A stretch of 64,000 nucleotides of DNA from Staphylococcus cohnii subsp. cohnii (GTDB lineage: Bacteria > Bacillota > Bacilli > Staphylococcales > Staphylococcaceae): assembly GCF_002902365.1 (NCBI RefSeq), contig NZ_PPQC01000006.1:1-64000 (forward strand). The letters are read 5' to 3'. The notes under the pieces were generated by a model. The model was not told where the DNA came from, did not search any database, and saw only the letters and a program-made list of their open reading frames with translations. The stretch's first letter is position 1. Each line of letters begins with the position of its first letter. Positions 38,814 through 49,585 of the stretch are shown here, one piece after another. The translations under genes were made by a program, and so were the position numbers.

Positions 38814-41005
38814 CGGAGAAAAAAAGGACTTCCGATTCAAATAAGAATGATAAGTCCGGAGAAAAAAAGAATAGGAATATAAAAAGAACGATTATTAAGA
38901 TAATCGGGTTTCTCATCATAGCCTTCATTGTTCTAGCGTTAATTGGTATTTTGTTATTTGCATATTATGCTTGGAAAGCACCTGCATTTACAGAATCAAA
39001 ATTACAAGATCCAATTCCTGCTAAAATATATGATAAAGATGGCGATTTGATTAAAACGATTGATAATGGGCAAAGACGTGAACATGTTGATTTAGATGAA
39101 GTACCTAAAAGCATGAAATCAGCTGTCTTAGCTACAGAAGATAATCGTTTCTATGACCATGGTGCACTTGACTATAAACGTTTGTTTGGTGCAGTGGCTA
39201 AAAACTTTACGGGTGGATTTGGTTCGCAAGGTGCATCAACATTAACTCAACAAGTAGTTAAGCGTTCGTTCTTAACGGATCAAAAATCAATAGCACGTAA
39301 AGCACAAGAAGCTTATTTATCATATAGACTCGAACAAGAATATAGTAAAGATGAAATTTTTGAGATGTATTTAAATAAAATTTACTATTCTGACAGTGTT
39401 TATGGTGTGAAAGCTGCAGCTAAATATTACTTTGATAAAGATTTGAAAGATTTAAATTTAGCTGAATCGGCATATTTAGCTGGTTTACCGCAAGTTCCAA
39501 ATACTTATAATATTTATGATCATCCAAAAGAAGCAGAATCACGTAAAGATACTGTTTTATATTTAATGGAATATCATAATCGTATTACTAAGAAACAAAA
39601 AGAAGAAGCACAAAATACATCATTAGAAGATAACTTAGTAAAACGTGATTCAGAAGATCGTCAAGTGAGTGATAAAAGTTCAAATCCTGAATATGATTCT
39701 TACGTTAACTTCGTAAAATCTGAATTAATGAATAATAAAGTGTTCAAAGGTAAAGATTTAGGTGAAATTCTTAATAGTGGTGTCAAAGTCTACACAAATA
39801 TGGACAAAGATGTCCAACAAACACTACAAGATCGTGTAGATAATGGTGGTTACTATAAAAATGAAGACCAACAAGTTGGTGCTTCTATTGTAGACAGTAA
39901 ATCTGGTGGTTTAGTTGCAATATCTGGCGGTAGAAATTATAAAGATATTGTTGATAGAAACTTAGCTACAGATGCTCACCCTACTGGTTCATCATTAAAA
40001 CCATTCTTAGCATATGGCCCTGCCATTGAAAATATGAATTGGGCTACGAATCACGCAATTCAAGATGAAGAAGCGTATCAAGTTGATGGTGTCACTTTCA
40101 GAAACTATGATACTAAAGGTCATGGCGAAGTTAAATTGTATGACGCTTTACGTCAAAGTTTCAATATACCAGCATTAAAAGCTTGGCAATCTTCAAAAGA
40201 GAACGCTGGAAATGACGCACCAAAAGATTTCGCTAATAAAGTTGGTTTAGAATATGAAGGAGATATAGGACCTTCTGAAGTATTAGGTGGTTCATCATCA
40301 GAATTCTCACCTACACAATTAGCATCTGCATTTGCATCTATAGCAAATGGTGGCGAATATAATAATGCACATTCTATTAAAAAAGTAGAAAAAGAAGATG
40401 GAGAAACAATTAATTACGATCATACAAGTAAGAAAGCAATGAAAGATTCCACTTCTTATATGTTAGCAGAAGTACTTAAAGGTACATTTGAAGCATATGG
40501 TTCTGCATATGGCCACGGTATATCTGGTGTGAACGTTGCAGCAAAAACTGGTACAGGTACTTATGGTGACCAAACTTACCAACAATATGGCTTGCCTGAT
40601 GATGCTGCAAAAGATGTATGGATGAATGGCTTCACGCCAAAATACAGCATGTCTGTGTGGATGGGCTTCAAAGAAGTTAAACAAGGCGGCGTGAATTCAT
40701 TTGTTGGACATGACGAACAAGAGTATCCTCAATATTTATTCGAGGATGTAATGAGCAATATCTCACCAAGAGATGGCAAGGACTTTAGTAAACCTGACTC
40801 AGTAAATGGTGATAGTAAAGATAGCCTATCTGTTGCAGGACATCCTGATGACAACACAACAAGTAATAAGCCTCGAGGACAAGGTGGAAGCAGCAGTAGT
40901 AGTAGTAATAATAGTGGTGGTAGCAATAATAACAACAATTCATCATCAGCTAGCTCAAGCAGTAATAATGCAAATAATTCTACTGGTTTATCAAGAGCAC
41001 AATAA
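38810..41005 (+). CDS. pbp2: Bifunctional penicillin-binding protein 2 (PBP2)
   Basis: The 731-residue class A PBP polymerises and cross-links peptidoglycan. One membrane segment lies at about 30-52. The GT51 transglycosylase has '[17 protein letters not shown]' and '[14 protein letters not shown]'. The transpeptidase has '[14 protein letters not shown]' (SxxK near residue 393), 'SFN' and 'AAKTGTGTY' (KTG). The C-terminal tail is a low-complexity Ser/Asn/Gly run with about 50 residues after 'VAGHPDD'. It is co-transcribed with recU. In S. aureus PBP2 works with PBP2a in methicillin resistance; no mec gene is in this window. Confidence 0.96.
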   Translation: MTEKKRTSDSNKNDKSGEKKNRNIKRTIIKIIGFLIIAFIVLALIGILLFAYYAWKAPAFTESKLQDPIPAKIYDKDGDLIKTIDNGQRREHVDLDEVPKSMKSAVLATEDNRFYDHGALDYKRLFGAVAKNFTGGFGSQGASTLTQQVVKRSFLTDQKSIARKAQEAYLSYRLEQEYSKDEIFEMYLNKIYYSDSVYGVKAAAKYYFDKDLKDLNLAESAYLAGLPQVPNTYNIYDHPKEAESRKDTVLYLMEYHNRITKKQKEEAQNTSLEDNLVKRDSEDRQVSDKSSNPEYDSYVNFVKSELMNNKVFKGKDLGEILNSGVKVYTNMDKDVQQTLQDRVDNGGYYKNEDQQVGASIVDSKSGGLVAISGGRNYKDIVDRNLATDAHPTGSSLKPFLAYGPAIENMNWATNHAIQDEEAYQVDGVTFRNYDTKGHGEVKLYDALRQSFNIPALKAWQSSKENAGNDAPKDFANKVGLEYEGDIGPSEVLGGSSSEFSPTQLASAFASIANGGEYNNAHSIKKVEKEDGETINYDHTSKKAMKDSTSYMLAEVLKGTFEAYGSAYGHGISGVNVAAKTGTGTYGDQTYQQYGLPDDAAKDVWMNGFTPKYSMSVWMGFKEVKQGGVNSFVGHDEQEYPQYLFEDVMSNISPRDGKDFSKPDSVNGDSKDSLSVAGHPDDNTTSNKPRGQGGSSSSSSNNSGGSNNNNNSSSASSSSNNANNSTGLSRAQ

Positions 41006-41082
41006 CTATTAAATTAAGTTTTGAGTATCTATTTCAATGCTCAAGAAGCGCTTAGTTATCATCATTGCTTATGAACACATAA

Positions 41083-41121
41083 ACGCCAATTTCTATTGAA
41101 ATTATATAGAAATTGGCGTTT
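41083..41121 (+). terminator. Terminator of recU-pbp2
   Basis: AACGCCAATTTCTAT and ATAGAAATTGGCGTT form a 15-bp perfect stem with a 9-nt loop, followed by TTCTTTATTTT. It lies 78 bp past the pbp2 stop. Confidence 0.85.
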
Positions 41122-41245
41122 TCTTTATTTTATAGAGTTTTTTTACTGATTTACATCTTATGGAATTGTATGAATAAGAAATTAAATATCAAGTAAAAAT
41201 TTAATAAGCAAAGTGCACCAAAAGCTTTGGAAATTAAATAAAAAG

Positions 41246-41396
41246 AATGAGACAGAAATCTAGTTTTATTAAAACGATTTCGTCGTACATTTCGACAAGG
41301 ATGACCATAATCGAAAAAAGTATAAGAGGATTATCTGAATTGTAGCTCATGCATAAATCCCACTTACTCAATAAATTGAGAAGTGGGATTTTTTAA
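41246..41396 (+). repeat. Staphylococcal intergenic element ending in a terminator
   Basis: 'AATGAGACAGAAATCTAG', 'CGATTTCGTCGTACATTTCG' and 'GAATTGTAGCTCATGCATAA' precede a strong hairpin. In it AAATCCCACTT with an inner CTCAAT pairs with ATTGAG and AAGTGGGATTT, followed by TTTT. The 'GACAGAAAT...TTTCGTCG' wording recurs in staphylococcal intergenic repeats. It lies after the pbp2 terminator with no gene upstream, so a small RNA or mobile repeat is possible. Confidence 0.5.
41355..41395 (+). terminator. Strong rho-independent terminator
   Basis: An AAATCCCACTT/AAGTGGGATTT stem with an additional CTCAAT/ATTGAG stem and TTTTTT after it. On the minus strand it could also end the ypoC transcript. 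Confidence 0.75.
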
Positions 41397-41543
41397 TTTC
41401 AGTTCTACTATCTATTGACCTTATGAATAAGTCTAGACGAATTAATGATGTTTCATGACGTATTGTGTTTGAAATATTGCTATATGATTGTGATGACATC
41501 ACAAAATTGTTTTGTAACTCCATTTTAACGCTAAATTTTTGTG

Positions 41544-41876
41544 TTAATGGCCTTTATTTTTGCTACGTATTTGGTATGATGCATTCATTTTAATTAATTC
41601 TGATTTAAGTGTCTTCATTTGACTATAACCCATAAAATGATATTTACGCTCAATCATATAATGATAACGTTCTTTAAAATTCATTGGTACAACTGGATAA
41701 TCGGTTAATCGCTCAAAATCAATAGTGTGAATGTGATTGATTTGTTTAAAAAACGTTTCAATCATATCAAAATATTCATCAATTAATACCTTTGCTTCTT
41801 CAGAATTTAATTTTTTTTGTTTCGAGAATAAATCTATTTGTTCTTCTAATTTTATAAAATCTTCTTTTGAAATCAA
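41544..41876 (-). CDS. ypoC: YpoC-like protein
   Basis: The 110-residue acidic-to-basic helical protein has 'DEYFDMIETFFKQINHIHTIDFERLTDYPVVPMNFKERYHY', agreeing with the small YpoC protein that sits between ponA and nth in bacilli. The assignment rests mostly on synteny. The function is unknown. It is 5 bp downstream of nth and probably shares its transcript. Confidence 0.7.
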   Translation of the reverse strand: MISKEDFIKLEEQIDLFSKQKKLNSEEAKVLIDEYFDMIETFFKQINHIHTIDFERLTDYPVVPMNFKERYHYMIERKYHFMGYSQMKTLKSELIKMNASYQIRSKNKGH

Positions 41877-41881
41877 TTATG

Positions 41882-42541
41882 TCACACTTCTTTCAAACTG
41901 GCTTTATATCTTTTTTGCCCTTCTCTACATTCATTAAATAAGGGACATATATCACATTTAGGGCTACGTGCTAAACAGTGATAGCGTCCAAAGAAAATAA
42001 GTTGATGATGCGTTTTATTCCAACGTTCTCTAGGTACTACTTTGCATAATTTATCTTCAACTTGTCTAACATTATCTTTCCACCTACAAATACCTAATCG
42101 TTTAGCTACACGTTCTACATGTGTATCTACTGCAAGCGAAGGTTCATTAAAAGCAACACTCATCACTACATTTGCTGTTTTACGCCCCACTCCAGCTAGA
42201 CTTTCAAGTTCTGCATGTGTTTGAGGAATTACGCCATCAAATTTATTTAATAATGATGCACATAATTTTTGGATATTTTTAGCTTTATTTCTATATAAGC
42301 CAATAGTACGAAGATCATTTTCTAATTCTGAGATATCTACATTTAGATAATCTTCAGGTGTTTTATACTTTTTAAAAAGATTTTTAGTGAGTTTATTTAC
42401 AGAAATATCTGTAGTTTGTGCTGATAATAACACTGCAATTGTTAATTCAAATGGGTTATCATGTACAAGTTCGCATTCAGCGTTTGGGAACATATTCGCA
42501 ATGACGTCAATCATTTCTAAAGCTTTTTTATTACTTATCAT
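41882..42541 (-). CDS. nth: Endonuclease III
   Basis: This bifunctional DNA glycosylase/AP lyase removes oxidised pyrimidines. It has the helix-hairpin-helix 'LESLAGVGRKTANVVMSVAFNE' with catalytic Lys, catalytic Asp in 'LAVDTHVERVA', and the iron-sulfur cluster ligands CX6CX2CX5C at the C-terminus ('CLARSPKCDICPLFNEC'). I chose ATG 42541 (219 residues, MISNKKALEMID) because GAGGAGA lies 7 nt before it. It overlaps dnaD by about 11 nt. Confidence 0.95.
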   Translation of the reverse strand: MISNKKALEMIDVIANMFPNAECELVHDNPFELTIAVLLSAQTTDISVNKLTKNLFKKYKTPEDYLNVDISELENDLRTIGLYRNKAKNIQKLCASLLNKFDGVIPQTHAELESLAGVGRKTANVVMSVAFNEPSLAVDTHVERVAKRLGICRWKDNVRQVEDKLCKVVPRERWNKTHHQLIFFGRYHCLARSPKCDICPLFNECREGQKRYKASLKEV

Positions 42542-43223
42542 CTTGATTCTCCTCATTTAGCCAATCAAATTTAGGCACTTTTTTTACTGTGTGTTTCATT
42601 TTAGGTTGGTTAAACTGTCGGCTTATTTTTTTGGAATCTTCAATGGTTTTCACATTATTTTTTTTCCAATTTAATAGAATTTTATCAATATATTTAAAGC
42701 TCATTTTGTTTTGACTTTCTGCCTCGTCTAAAGCTGCTTGAATCACACTTAAGTCGTGTTTATCTACATCTAACCATTGGTTTAATGTCTCAATTTCATA
42801 TGGTGATAACGGTCTACCAAAAGCTTGTTCAATTTGTTGAAAAAGCTTATTGAATTCAAGTTCAGTTTGTTTTTGATCATTATTATCATTAACATGTTGC
42901 ATAATATCATTTAGTTTATAATAAAACTGATCGAGATTCATATATTCAGTGAATTTGCCTTCTTCATCTTTGTTAACGTTTAATTCTAATAAATCGCGTT
43001 GAATAAGGTTTTGTATAATGGCAGTAATTTCTCTGGAATCTAGTGAAGTTCCTTTTTGTAAAGATTCAATGGATGGTTGTTTATTGGTCATTTCCGAGGC
43101 ATGAATCAATTTTATCAAAATTACTAATTCACGCTCATTGATACCTAATTCATTATAGTGATCTAGTAATTCTTTGTGAATTACAACAGGTCTACTCTTT
43201 AGCATATCTATATTCAAATACAC
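42531..43223 (-). CDS. dnaD: DNA replication initiation protein DnaD
   Basis: DnaD remodels the DnaA-bound origin and helps load the helicase in Firmicutes. The 230-residue protein has an N-terminal winged helix (about 15-100, 'YNELGINERELVILIKLIH') and a C-terminal DnaD-family domain (about 125-200, 'QQIEQAFGRPLSPYEIETLNQWLDVDKHDLSVIQAALDEA'). It overlaps nth. A terminator at 43254-43281 separates it from asnS, so it has its own promoter. Confidence 0.94.
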   Translation of the reverse strand: MYLNIDMLKSRPVVIHKELLDHYNELGINERELVILIKLIHASEMTNKQPSIESLQKGTSLDSREITAIIQNLIQRDLLELNVNKDEEGKFTEYMNLDQFYYKLNDIMQHVNDNNDQKQTELEFNKLFQQIEQAFGRPLSPYEIETLNQWLDVDKHDLSVIQAALDEAESQNKMSFKYIDKILLNWKKNNVKTIEDSKKISRQFNQPKMKHTVKKVPKFDWLNEENQDDK

Positions 43224-43253
43224 CCCTCCTTATCTTGTATAAATATTATAAAA

Positions 43254-43281
43254 AAGTCCAGCCATAAAATAGACTGGACGT
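43254..43281 (-). terminator. Terminator of asnS
   Basis: GTCCAGTC and GGCTGGAC form a stem with one mismatch, followed on the minus strand by TTTTTT. It lies about 30 bp past the asnS stop. Confidence 0.75.
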
Positions 43282-43310
43282 AGCTTCGGTAGTTACTTGT
43301 ATTGATAATA

Positions 43311-44603
43311 TTATGGATATAGACGATTTAATAAACGAGGGAATGGTGCAGTTTCACGAACATGTTCTACACCTGATAACCATGCAACTGTTCTTTCAAG
43401 TCCTAATCCGAACCCGCTATGAGGTACACTGCCATAACGACGTAAATCTAAATAGTAACTATAACTTTCAGCATCTAATTCAAATTCATTGATACGTTGT
43501 TCTAATAATGCAAGGTCATTAATACGTTCAGAACCACCAATTATTTCACCATATCCTTCAGGTGCGATTAAATCTGCACACAACACAGTATCCTCATTAT
43601 CAGGATTTGGTTGCATATAGAATGGTTTGATTTTTGTTGGATAATTTGTAATAAATACAGGTAAATCGTAATGATTTGCAATTGCAGTTTCATGAGGTGC
43701 ACCGAAATCTTCGCCCCATTCAATGTCATCAAAACCTTGTTCTTTCAAGAATTCAACTGCATCATCATATGTGATGCGTGGGAAAGGAGTTGCAACTTTT
43801 TCTAGCTTTTCAGTATCACGTTCTAAAATATTTAATTCTAATTTGCAATTTTCAAGTACTGATTTAACAACGTGAGCTACATATTGCTCTTGAATTTCTA
43901 AGCTTTCGTTATGATTACAAAATGCTTTTTCAGCTTCTATCATCCAAAATTCAATTAAATGACGACGTGTTTTAGATTTTTCTGCACGGAATGTTGGTCC
44001 AAATGAAAATACTTTACCATGAGCCATTGCAGCTGCTTCTAAATAGAGCTGGCCACTTTGAGATAAAAAGGCATCTTGATCAAAATATTTAGTATGGAAT
44101 AGTTCACTTGTGCCTTCTGGTGCACTAGCTGTTAAAATAGGTGGATCTATTTTGGTAAAACCAGTATTATTAAAGAATTCATAAGTTGCACGAATAATTT
44201 CGTTTCTTATTTTCATAACTGCATGTTGTTTTTTTGAACGTAACCAAAGGTGACGGTGATCCATTAAGAATTCTGTACCATGGTTTTTAGGTGTGATTGG
44301 ATAATCATGTGCTTCTGCGATGATTTCAATAGATTTTACTTGCATTTCATAACCTAAGTCAGAACGATTATCTTCTGAGATAATGCCAGTAATATATAAT
44401 GAAGTTTCTTGCGTAATATCCTTAGCTAATTGAAAAGTATCTTCGTCTACATCAGCTTTTACTACGACACCTTGCATAAAGCCAGTACCATCTCTTAACT
44501 GCAAGAATGCAATTTTACCACTTGAACGTTTATTCGTTAACCAAGCACCTATCGTTACTTCTTGGTTAATATAATGTTTTGCTTCTTTTATCGTTGTTTT
44601 CAT
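43311..44603 (-). CDS. asnS: Asparaginyl-tRNA synthetase
   Basis: This class IIb synthetase charges tRNA-Asn. The 430-residue protein has an N-terminal OB-fold anticodon-binding domain ('[26 protein letters not shown]') and the catalytic core with motif 2 '[19 protein letters not shown]' and motif 3 '[15 protein letters not shown]'. I chose ATG 44603, 7 nt after AGGAG. No T-box leader is present in the 88-bp gap upstream. Confidence 0.97.
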   Translation of the reverse strand: MKTTIKEAKHYINQEVTIGAWLTNKRSSGKIAFLQLRDGTGFMQGVVVKADVDEDTFQLAKDITQETSLYITGIISEDNRSDLGYEMQVKSIEIIAEAHDYPITPKNHGTEFLMDHRHLWLRSKKQHAVMKIRNEIIRATYEFFNNTGFTKIDPPILTASAPEGTSELFHTKYFDQDAFLSQSGQLYLEAAAMAHGKVFSFGPTFRAEKSKTRRHLIEFWMIEAEKAFCNHNESLEIQEQYVAHVVKSVLENCKLELNILERDTEKLEKVATPFPRITYDDAVEFLKEQGFDDIEWGEDFGAPHETAIANHYDLPVFITNYPTKIKPFYMQPNPDNEDTVLCADLIAPEGYGEIIGGSERINDLALLEQRINEFELDAESYSYYLDLRRYGSVPHSGFGLGLERTVAWLSGVEHVRETAPFPRLLNRLYP

Positions 44604-44697
44604 AACCAAACTCCTAATATTTTTGTAGTCTTCTTTTATTAATCCTTATACATTTTAACAAAATCAAGATACAACTTCTAGTTGCGCGCGTTAACTT

Positions 44698-47397
44698 TTA
44701 ATGATGTATTGTCTCTTTTTTAATTTTTTTAAGTAAGCTTGAAAATTGTTTTATATCACCCTTTTTTTGGCGATAACTTTCTAATGATTGTTCAAAGAAT
44801 TGTTTGTAATTACTTTTAATTAAACGATCATCAAAGGATACGATTATGCCTTTATCTTGTTCATTTCGAATAAGTCTACCTAACCCCTGTCTGAAACGCG
44901 TAACAGCATCGGGTAATACAAAATCTTTGAATGTGGAGGTGAATTCAGATTCCATTAACCAATATTTGGTATTATTATGATTCATGAACGGTAGTTTTGT
45001 GATCATCACGCATTTGATACCATTTGATTGAAAATCAAACCCTTCAAAAAATGTTCCAGTCCCTAATAATATAGCTTTAGAAAAACTGTTGAATTGTTGA
45101 ACTATTTTATAGTTTTGATTTTGTTGTTGCGTGAGTATTACATAATCTTCAAATTCAGGTAATTCATTCAAGAGTTCCTGTACCATATGCATCATCTTAT
45201 AACTAGTGAAAAGAATTAAACATTTTGATTCAACGACTGTTGTATATTCTATAACATAATTAACAATAGAACTCACATAATCATCGATATTTTTATAATT
45301 ATATGAAGCGATATCATTTGGTATAAATACTGTTGTCTGGTTTGAAGATACTGTATTAGTATCAAGTTCATAAGTATTAAAATCGATATCTTTATTAAAC
45401 CACTGATTGAACTTTTCAAATGAATGATTAAAGGTTAATGTACCTGAAATAAATGTTAGCGCATTAAATTTATCTAATACTTGTTTTGTTAGTATTTCCT
45501 TCACATCATAATCTTTGACATTTAATTTTATTGTAGATTTTTGATTAATATTTTTAATAGACAAATAACTAATATGATTATTTTTCAAACTAGTTTCAAT
45601 TGCTCTAAATTTATCATTGATATAAAGTAATTGTTTTCTTACTGTTTTAATTGTTTTATGGCTCATACCATTAAAGAATTCTAAAGTCATATTTAATTTA
45701 TGAATAATGGCATGCAAATCATTCAAAATCGGCGTTACATCGAAATGATATACAAAATGAACTTTATGCACTTCATCATCATGTATTTCTGATTGTTGGA
45801 TGCTATTAAACATAGTGCTAAACAATTGTTCATTTAAATCATGTATTTCATTGATATTTGTTTTAAGACCAAAAACATCGATTGGTGGTATATCTAACTT
45901 TTCAAGTATACGTTGTTGTTCTAAATAGTCGATAGCTGCAAGCAATTTTTCGTTTTCAGTTTTACCTATCAGTCCTAATTGATACTTAACATCAGAATAG
46001 CTTAACTCATTCGTAACTTGATTTAAAGCGTAGTCAGGTAATCTATGTGCTTCGTCAATAATACAATCATCAAATAATTGATAAATTGTATTATCATGTG
46101 AAGCGTGAATTAAATGCGCATGATTAGTAATACCGATTTGAATATTTTTTGCGTTGCGTTTAATAAAGTTAAAATAATTAATGTCATTACGCACTGGAAC
46201 ATAAGTTTCTAACTTTTGTTCGTAATACATTTTCTGACCGCCTTTTAAATCTAACTCTTGAATATCTCCAGTATGCGTTTCTGTAATCCAAATCAATAAT
46301 TGCATTTTTAAAATACTTACTTCGTAATTATTAGATTCATCTTTCAAAATTTGACTGATTAATCCTAAAGAAATATAGTCTCTTTTACTTTTGATTAATG
46401 AAGCATTTATTTTAAAATTTAAAGCTGATTTTAGAGCAGGTATATCTTTTTCCAACAATTGACTTTGTAATAATTTTGTATTTGTAGAAATCATTACATG
46501 TTTCCCTGTTTGTATATTATACATTAATGATGCTAATAGATAGGAAAATGATTTGCCACTTCCTAACGGCGCTTCAATCATAGCCTTTTCACTATGCATC
46601 AATTGTTCTAATATAATTTCGGCTAAATATAATTGTTGTGGTCTATATGTTAAATTTAATTTTTCAGTAATACCTGTATATAGATCTTTTAAGGTTCCAT
46701 CAAAATTTGCAGTAGGTGCCTTAAAATCTTTTTGTTTTTTATAAATAATCTGTTCAAATTGGTCGAAGTCTTCATTTAGAGGTTCATGATTATGGTTTCG
46801 AGCCATTTCAAAAAGAATATCATGTAAATCATACTTTAAATTTTTACTTAAATAATAAAGCTGCTTTAAAGTGTCTAAATGAAGCGCTTCAAATTTATTA
46901 AAAGCAAGGATCATGAGTTGTGCCGTCGTTGCAGCATCTTCATCTGCACGGTGAGCATTATTTAATGTAATTCCATGCGATTCTGCTAATTCACTTAATT
47001 GGTAACTTTTATCTGTTGGGAAAGCGACTTTAAACAACTCTAATGTATCTAATACCTTTTTAGGCTTATATTTGATATTGCAATTTTTAAACGATTTTTT
47101 GATAAAATTTAAGTCGAAAGTCACGTTATGTGCTACAAAGATGCAACCTTCAAGTTGCTTAGAGATATCGTCAGCAATTTCATGAAAATATGGTGATTGA
47201 TTTAGCATTTCTTCTTCAATTGAGGTTAATGCTTGAATAAAAGGAGGAATTTCTAAATCTGTTTTCACCATAGAGTGATAGGTGCCAATTATTTTATTAT
47301 CACGAACGAAAGTAATACCAATTTGAATAATTTCATCATAATCTAATTGATTACCCGTCGTTTCTAAATCAACAACAGCGTAACAAGGTTGTGTCAT
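44698..47397 (-). CDS. dinG: DinG family helicase with N-terminal exonuclease
   Basis: The protein has about 899 residues. The N-terminal DEDDh exonuclease domain (about 1-170) shows '[10 protein letters not shown]', '[17 protein letters not shown]' and '[14 protein letters not shown]'. The XPD/DinG-type helicase has Walker A '[15 protein letters not shown]', DEAH '[13 protein letters not shown]' and C-terminal '[16 protein letters not shown]'. In staphylococci DinG acts mainly as a 3'-5' exonuclease. The iron-sulfur cysteines of E. coli DinG are absent. ATG 47397 follows AGGAGG by 7 nt. It lies 24 bp after birA. Confidence 0.93.
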   Translation of the reverse strand: MTQPCYAVVDLETTGNQLDYDEIIQIGITFVRDNKIIGTYHSMVKTDLEIPPFIQALTSIEEEMLNQSPYFHEIADDISKQLEGCIFVAHNVTFDLNFIKKSFKNCNIKYKPKKVLDTLELFKVAFPTDKSYQLSELAESHGITLNNAHRADEDAATTAQLMILAFNKFEALHLDTLKQLYYLSKNLKYDLHDILFEMARNHNHEPLNEDFDQFEQIIYKKQKDFKAPTANFDGTLKDLYTGITEKLNLTYRPQQLYLAEIILEQLMHSEKAMIEAPLGSGKSFSYLLASLMYNIQTGKHVMISTNTKLLQSQLLEKDIPALKSALNFKINASLIKSKRDYISLGLISQILKDESNNYEVSILKMQLLIWITETHTGDIQELDLKGGQKMYYEQKLETYVPVRNDINYFNFIKRNAKNIQIGITNHAHLIHASHDNTIYQLFDDCIIDEAHRLPDYALNQVTNELSYSDVKYQLGLIGKTENEKLLAAIDYLEQQRILEKLDIPPIDVFGLKTNINEIHDLNEQLFSTMFNSIQQSEIHDDEVHKVHFVYHFDVTPILNDLHAIIHKLNMTLEFFNGMSHKTIKTVRKQLLYINDKFRAIETSLKNNHISYLSIKNINQKSTIKLNVKDYDVKEILTKQVLDKFNALTFISGTLTFNHSFEKFNQWFNKDIDFNTYELDTNTVSSNQTTVFIPNDIASYNYKNIDDYVSSIVNYVIEYTTVVESKCLILFTSYKMMHMVQELLNELPEFEDYVILTQQQNQNYKIVQQFNSFSKAILLGTGTFFEGFDFQSNGIKCVMITKLPFMNHNNTKYWLMESEFTSTFKDFVLPDAVTRFRQGLGRLIRNEQDKGIIVSFDDRLIKSNYKQFFEQSLESYRQKKGDIKQFSSLLKKIKKETIHH

Positions 47398-47421
47398 ATT
47401 CATTCCTCCTTTTCTTATAAT

Positions 47422-48393
47422 TTAAAGTTCTATATCTGCACTCATGAGTTTGTGTTGTATCTGTTGGTCATCTATGACGATCAAATAGCCATCTTCATCA
47501 ATATCTATAGCTTTACCTTGAAATTGTTGCGCATTTTCAGTGAATTTTAGAGTTCTATTCCAAATATTTGAAGCTTCAATATATTCGTTTCGTATAGTAG
47601 AAAATGGCTGGGTTAAGAATTGGTGATAACGTTTTTCAATTTGATTTATTAATTGTTCTAAAAAATGATAACGATGTATTTTTTGGTTAGCATGTATTCT
47701 CAGGCTCGTAGCTTTTAACTGTAACTCGCCTTGAAAGTCTTCAGCCAAGTGATTCATGTTTATGCCTATACCACATATAACCGCTTCTATACCATCACTA
47801 TTAGCCACCATTTCTGTCAAAAAGCCACAAGCTTTTTTTCCATCAATGTAAATATCGTTCGGCCATTTTATAGTAACGCTTTCTTTACTAAATTGTTGCA
47901 TTGTATCTCTGATACCCAATGCCATAAACAAATTAAATTTCGTTATCATTTCAAATGGCACTTTTGGTCGCAGCACAATAGACATCCATAACCCTTTACC
48001 ACGTGATGAATCCCACGGCCTGTTGAAACGGCCTTTTCCTTTCGTTTGTTCATCACTTAAAATTAAAAAAGTATCTGTATTGCCAACTAATTTCTGCTTA
48101 GCGAGTAACTGTGTGGAATCTATTTGCGTTATTACCTCTACATGATCAAACATTTTTTGTTCATCGATTAAAGGTTCTACAATCCCACTATACCATTTAT
48201 CAGGTAGTTCAATTAAGCGATGTCCTTTATGGTTAATTGATTCAATTTCGCATCCTTCTTGCTTAAGTTGATCGATTACTTTTTTGACTGCTGTGCGAGA
48301 AATTGCAAGATGTTCAGCGATAAATTGACCAGAAATATATTCATCTTGATTTGTATATAAGATTTGAATAACGTCTTTACTGTATTTCGACAT
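47422..48393 (-). CDS. birA: Bifunctional biotin ligase/repressor BirA
   Basis: The 323-residue protein has an N-terminal winged helix for DNA binding ('FIAEHLAISRTAVKKVIDQLKQEGCEIES') and a biotin protein ligase domain with 'KGKGRFNRPWDSSRGKGLWMSI', 'VTIKWPNDIYIDGKKACGFLTEM' and 'GIGINMNH'. It biotinylates carboxylases and represses biotin genes. It overlaps cca by 17 nt. Confidence 0.95.
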   Translation of the reverse strand: MSKYSKDVIQILYTNQDEYISGQFIAEHLAISRTAVKKVIDQLKQEGCEIESINHKGHRLIELPDKWYSGIVEPLIDEQKMFDHVEVITQIDSTQLLAKQKLVGNTDTFLILSDEQTKGKGRFNRPWDSSRGKGLWMSIVLRPKVPFEMITKFNLFMALGIRDTMQQFSKESVTIKWPNDIYIDGKKACGFLTEMVANSDGIEAVICGIGINMNHLAEDFQGELQLKATSLRIHANQKIHRYHFLEQLINQIEKRYHQFLTQPFSTIRNEYIEASNIWNRTLKFTENAQQFQGKAIDIDEDGYLIVIDDQQIQHKLMSADIEL

Positions 48394-49585
48394 GTGATTT
48401 CACCCACCTAATGAGTTCTGATTTAATATTTTGAACATCTCCATCGATAATCGCAAGCTCAATATCTCTCAATATCGTTTTTAGCCAAGGACCGCTTTGT
48501 TTATTCACTGTCTCAAGGATAACTTTACCATTAATATCAATATCTTTTCTCGATTGAATTGGTAGTTGTTTTGATACTTCTTTTACAGACTGTGTATTTA
48601 TAATGAGTGGTGAAAAAGAGGGTAAATGGTTTTTTATGTGTAAATCCATATAATTTAATATGGATTGTATATCTTGCTCCCCATAATCATAAATAAGTAT
48701 TTTAAAGTCTGATTTTGATTTAATATTGGGTAATTGATTGAGTAACTTTTCTAACTTGCTTATATATTTTTTGTCATTATTACTGATTTTCAGATCATTA
48801 AGATTGCCTTTTATTGAAGGTTGCTGTACTTTCAATAACGCTACTAGTAAAGTGAAAGGAATGGCTTCATCCAAAATAAAATTATTTAGATTATAATGTT
48901 TAAAAAAAGGAATGTAATTAAATGCATTCAAACGTTGTAAGTTTTCAAAACTATTGGCTACATACTTACCAGAAGTAAGTTTCTTTAACTCAACCACGAT
49001 ACGTTCAATGGATAAATGTTCAATATCATTGATGTGTGATTGCATACCGTAAAAAGTTTCATTTTCTAGTGAGAATCCTAATTGTGATTGAAAACGTAAC
49101 CCTCGAATGATTCTTAATGCATCCTCATTAAAACGTTCTTGTGCATTACCTACAGTTCTGATTATGCGATTTTTTATATCTTGTTGCCCATTAAAATAGT
49201 CATGAATATGAAAATCGGCGTCCATGGCTATTGCATTCATTGTAAAATCACGTCTTTTAACATCCTCATATAATTCACGCACAAAAAATACTTCGTTAGG
49301 TCTACGATGATCATCATAATCACCTTCTGCACGAAAAGTCGTTACTTCATAATGTTCCCCATTATAAACGACATTGATTGTACCATGTTCTCTACCTATA
49401 GGAATTGTCTTTTCAAAAATAGCTTCTACTTCTTCAGGTGTTGCACTCGTAGTAATATCGATATCGTGTATTGTTTTATGCATTAGATAATCTCTGACAG
49501 ATCCCCCAACAAAATACGCTTGATACTGATTAGATTGTAAAGTTTTTAAAATTGGTTTTGCTTGTTCGAATAATGTTTTAGTCAT
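48377..49585 (-). CDS. cca: CCA tRNA nucleotidyltransferase
   Basis: This enzyme adds or repairs the 3' CCA end of tRNAs. The 402-residue protein has the class II nucleotidyltransferase core ('YFVGGSVRDYLMHKTIHDIDITTSATPEEV', with catalytic DID), 'RRDFTMNAIAMD' and 'EDALRIIRGLRF'. The rest is helical. It overlaps bshA by 8 nt and birA by 17 nt. This bshA-cca-birA order is conserved in bacilli. Confidence 0.96.
   Translation of the reverse strand: MTKTLFEQAKPILKTLQSNQYQAYFVGGSVRDYLMHKTIHDIDITTSATPEEVEAIFEKTIPIGREHGTINVVYNGEHYEVTTFRAEGDYDDHRRPNEVFFVRELYEDVKRRDFTMNAIAMDADFHIHDYFNGQQDIKNRIIRTVGNAQERFNEDALRIIRGLRFQSQLGFSLENETFYGMQSHINDIEHLSIERIVVELKKLTSGKYVANSFENLQRLNAFNYIPFFKHYNLNNFILDEAIPFTLLVALLKVQQPSIKGNLNDLKISNNDKKYISKLEKLLNQLPNIKSKSDFKILIYDYGEQDIQSILNYMDLHIKNHLPSFSPLIINTQSVKEVSKQLPIQSRKDIDINGKVILETVNKQSGPWLKTILRDIELAIIDGDVQNIKSELIRWVKSHVEIQ

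Noticed and set aside
40729-40938. Leu-rich minus-strand reading frame inside pbp2
   Set aside because: It is the shadow of the Ser/Asn-rich tail of PBP2, with no ribosome site.
44604-44697. Possible T-box ahead of asnS
   Set aside because: The gap is under 95 bp, with no specifier stem or T-box sequence.
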